This document shows, in pieces, positions 60,892 to 64,000 of a DNA stretch of 64,000 bases. The notes under the pieces were generated by a model that had not been told where the DNA came from, searched no databases, and saw only the letters and a program-made list of their open reading frames with translations. The stretch is from the NCBI GenBank assembly GCA_025716855.1, contig JAIXMQ010000002.1:186001-250000 (forward strand), read 5' to 3'. The position numbers were made by a program, and so were the translations under genes. This stretch comes from Pilaira anomala. Lineage: Eukaryota; Mucoromycota; Mucoromycetes; Mucorales; Mucoraceae. Numbering within the stretch: position 1 is the first letter of the stretch; each line of letters begins with the position of its first letter.

Positions 60892-61345
60892 TTATGAAAT
60901 GATGAATACAAGTTTGTCTAGAGCAAATACAGTATAGATCAAAATGAGATCATGAAAATGAGAGCTATTATCAATCTGTTATCTTTGGCTTTAGAGGATT
61001 GGACTGTCTTCTTGTTACGGAAAATTTTCTTGATGAATTCTTTTTATTCAATTAAAGCTTAGTTCTTCTTGTTACGTAAATGATTTCATTAATTCATACC
61101 ATCTGAACTTATGTAATCTTTTCATGACAGATGAAAACGAAAAAAAAAACAAAAAATATACTAATCCTTGCCAATGATTTTTGTAAAACTCCCACGCAGT
61201 TTACCTTCTGACCAAACATTTGTCACCTACTAAATATTTTTGAAAGTATAAAGCATTAGTAATAGCATTGTAAGCAAAGAAATAGAGTAAAAAAAAAAAA
61301 AAAACGTTATATGGCGTATATGAGCGTTAAAACTGTGTTTTAGAC

Positions 61346-61412
<67 letters not shown>

Positions 61413-63761
61413 AAAAAATTATATCTTCGTATTACCAATTATTATGTGTGTGTGTTTATAGATTATATAAACAAAAGTTTCTTTTTTAAAAGTATCTTAT
61501 CAATGGGGGAGCTAAATAGCCTAGATCCTTCAAATAAAATGAACATATGCTACCAGTATTTGTTTATATACACACAGTCTTTTTTTCATTGAGAACACAG
61601 ATACACATTGCCTTTTTTGTGGATTATATGTTTGACAAAAAAGATAAACCAAATCAGTTTTCCATTATCTTTTTTTTTTCTTTTTTTTTTTTTATAAAAA
61701 AAAAAAGGCAAAAGTATCTATTATATCATCGTCATTCCTACATTGTCAAGTTGAAGTTGATAGGCTTCACTTGATATAAACTAGAGAGGTACAATATCAT
61801 ACTTTTTCTTTTTTATACCTCGTGCTTGTCAATAATAATAAAAATCACGTTTGAATGAAACTTTTTTTTTTATGCTTTCTCACATGAAATTTTAAAGTGT
61901 AACCCGTATTTATACAAATGGTATTGCACCTGTGACACTAGATGAGAAAAAAAAAAGGTTGTAACATTCCAAGACGGACTTATCCATTATTGACTTTTGA
62001 AGACATTAATGCCATATGCTATTGAGATGAGCATCATGTTTGATCATGAAACTTGTATATTATATTCTATGGATGACATGAGAGTGATAGAGGTGGATGA
62101 TAGTGAACATGCAATTGTTCGGAAGCGGAACAACAGAAGAGCTGTATATGCACTTTTCACGCGGAAATGTGTAATGCAGAAGAGTTTTTTTTTTTTGTCA
62201 TTTTGTCTTTTTTTTTTGTACTCATTCTTATTAGTATCAACTGGTACAAATAAATTTGGAAATGGAGTCAAAAGCGAAAGGATCTATTTAAGGAAATTTT
62301 TACAGAGAGAACATGCAGATTTACTTACTAATAAAGTAATTTTGAGGTGTTTTGTTCTTTAATAATCTAGCAAATATGCCTTCGTTTTATGTGAACTTTT
62401 TTTTTTTTTTCTACATCGACAATTGTAATTAGCTCTGATACTACAACACTTTTCTCTATTTATCTCGACGAAACAAGGCAGTAGTTTTATTAGAAATTAG
62501 ATACGAGGTAGTTGCATTAAAGAAAAAAAAACACTTGAAAAAAATATATATGTCACTGATACTTTTTACATTATACTATTAGGTTTAATGACTTAAAATT
62601 AATTTAGGGCATTGCTCACTTAAAAAAAAAAAAATCTTTTGATTCATTTCATTTCTTTTCAAATAACATAATATGTGTACATAGGTATCTAGCAGTTTCT
62701 TTATCTAAAGGTTTAACCTTTTCAATCTCATTTAATCGCATCATTTCTTTTGATCTTTCTGTCATGGCGGTGGAACTCTTTTGTCAAGCTCATATATTAC
62801 AGTACTAGCAACAAGAACCTTCTATATGTTTATTATTACATGACTGTAAACAAATAAAAAAAAAATGGAATAAAAGCTATCGACTTTTTAACAGACAAAA
62901 CTTATATACTATTCTATACACAAATGACCTACAACCGCTTGAAAGATTTTTAAAAGAATAACCTCTCCTTTCAGGTTCAAAGGAACAAGGCACGTAAATA
63001 TCCCAAGTTGAAGCGGAGCAACAACGATTTATCTGTTTAGAGTATGCGCATAAAAAAATCCATGATGTGATATTTTTTTTTTTCTCAAGCTCAAATAAGC
63101 TATAAACATTGATTAACTCGGTAAACTGGTCAATATGTTTTTTTTTTAAAAAAAAATAAGCAGCAGTACAGTATTATGTTTTAAAGTCGAATCAGAATAT
63201 ACTTTGAGTATAATGGATTGCTTTTTCCGATCAAAAAAAAGTCTTAAACATATTTTCTATTTGATCTATAGCCAATCAATACAACAATAACAAAAAAAAA
63301 AGGCACCGAAAAAAAAAACAAAAACGATTAAACAATTTAAAATACAAGATGATGATGATGATGATTATACAGGTAAAGTTATATAGGTTTCTATAAAGAA
63401 AAAAAAAATACTACCATTGTTAGTTTTTTCAAAAATGGGAAAAAGAGAGCCCGTGACCAATCAATGGAAAATGATTTTTGACTCATGTAAAAGGGCGGAT
63501 TCCTTTTAAATCGGTATTAGAAATTGACAGGCAAAGAATAGCACTGAGTCACTATAGGATATGTTAAGTTTTAGCCAATCATTGAAACGACTTGATTGAG
63601 TCAGGATGCATTAAAGAAATAAAAATCCAGGTTTTTTTTTGTTTTCTTTTTTCTTTTTTTTTTTTTCTTTAAATTTCTTACATTTTTTTTTAAAAAAAAG
63701 AAGAAGACACTCTATACTTCCTTTTTTTTTTTTTAATAACTATATTTTACTTACTTATAAA
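60892..63761. other. gene-poor region
   Basis: 2.9 kb, AT-rich. It contains a 61-nt T homopolymer (61348-61408) and a GAT repeat near 63351. A plus frame at 61997-62362 (121 codons) is unrecognised. A short minus frame from 62765 (MTERSKEMMRLNEIEKVKPL) could be an exon of a small gene but lacks a clear continuation. The final 150 bp are pyrimidine-rich, promoter-like DNA before LEU1. Confidence 0.5.
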
Positions 63762-64000
63762 ATGTCGCGTACACTCTATGATAAAGTCTGGGATGATCAT
63801 GTGATTGATCAACAAGAAGATGGCACTTGTTTAATTTATATTGACCGACACTTGGTTCATGAAGTAACGAGTCCACAAGCATTTGAGGGACTTCGTAATG
63901 CGGGTCGACCGGTGCGTCGTCCTGATTGTACATTAGCTACCGTGGATCACAATATTCCTACTAGTACACGTAAGGATTTTAAGAACATTTCAAGTTTTAT
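63762..64000 (+). CDS. LEU1: 3-isopropylmalate dehydratase, N-terminal part
   Basis: An ATG frame runs off the window end after 79 codons. [40 protein letters not shown] and [15 protein letters not shown] are diagnostic of the N-terminus of isopropylmalate isomerase (LEU1/LeuC), an aconitase-family Fe-S enzyme in leucine biosynthesis. Homoaconitase is less likely because of [14 protein letters not shown]. The start is the first ATG after a T-rich leader (TATAAAATG context). The 3' part, with the Fe-S cysteines, lies outside the window. Confidence 0.93.
   Translation, partial: MSRTLYDKVWDDHVIDQQEDGTCLIYIDRHLVHEVTSPQAFEGLRNAGRPVRRPDCTLATVDHNIPTSTRKDFKNISSF

Overview
The window is nuclear DNA of a filamentous early-diverging fungus, most likely Mucoromycota (Mucorales-like). 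The evidence is eukaryotic gene structure with many short GT..AG introns (about 45-80 nt), very AT-rich introns and intergenic DNA full of A/T homopolymers, eukaryotic tRNA genes, and fungal/metazoan housekeeping genes (PCTAIRE-type CDK, APC10, prenylcysteine oxidase, GRIP golgin, UCH37-type protein, TMEM230, LEU1). The genus cannot be fixed from sequence alone. Exon coordinates were built by hand from splice consensus and checked for reading frame; they are predictions.

Layout. 1-8 kb is a graveyard of mobile DNA: a decayed Fanzor/TnpB-like RuvC nuclease (1660-3630, minus), a transposase tail, a 9-bp coding-like minisatellite, and an IS630/Tc1-type DDE transposase broken by two frameshifts and by a 729-bp insertion that looks like a solo LTR. 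8.3-28 kb is gene-rich: a kelch-type single-pass membrane protein, a LINE remnant, an NAD(P)-binding protein, a secreted serine protease of bacterial lysyl-endopeptidase type, an uncharacterised multi-exon gene, a small SAM-like protein, an ankyrin protein, a CDK5/Pho85-type kinase, L-2-hydroxyglutarate dehydrogenase, intronless GAPDH, a GRIP golgin, a ricin-type beta-trefoil protein with a minisatellite in an intron, and a C2H2 zinc-finger protein. 28-32.2 kb has no recognisable gene. 32.2-37.6 kb holds four minus-strand genes: PQ-loop transporter, PRL phosphatase with a CaaX box, APC10 and prenylcysteine oxidase.

38-44.4 kb holds tRNA-Pro(TGG) and initiator tRNA-Met(CAT), separated by a complete Ty3/gypsy element with identical 169-bp LTRs. 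Its primer-binding site matches the 3' end of that same initiator tRNA. Both tRNA genes carry a strongly conserved upstream block of CACGTG boxes at 11-bp spacing, the most interesting regulatory signal here. 46-50 kb carries a UCH37-like protein whose catalytic Cys is replaced by Tyr, a small basic protein and TMEM230. 50-56 kb is mostly empty apart from a small Cys-rich gene and a degenerate 5S-like sequence. 56.3-60.9 kb is an apparently complete Plavaka/CACTA-type DNA transposon with perfect 19-bp terminal inverted repeats and an intact transposase of about 1060 residues. The window ends inside LEU1.

There is no operon-like or pathway clustering: genes are independently transcribed, with short spacers (84 bp between PRL and PQ-loop genes, 37 bp between the convergent CDK and L2HGDH stops). 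The unusual content is the layered mobile DNA and the shared tRNA upstream element.
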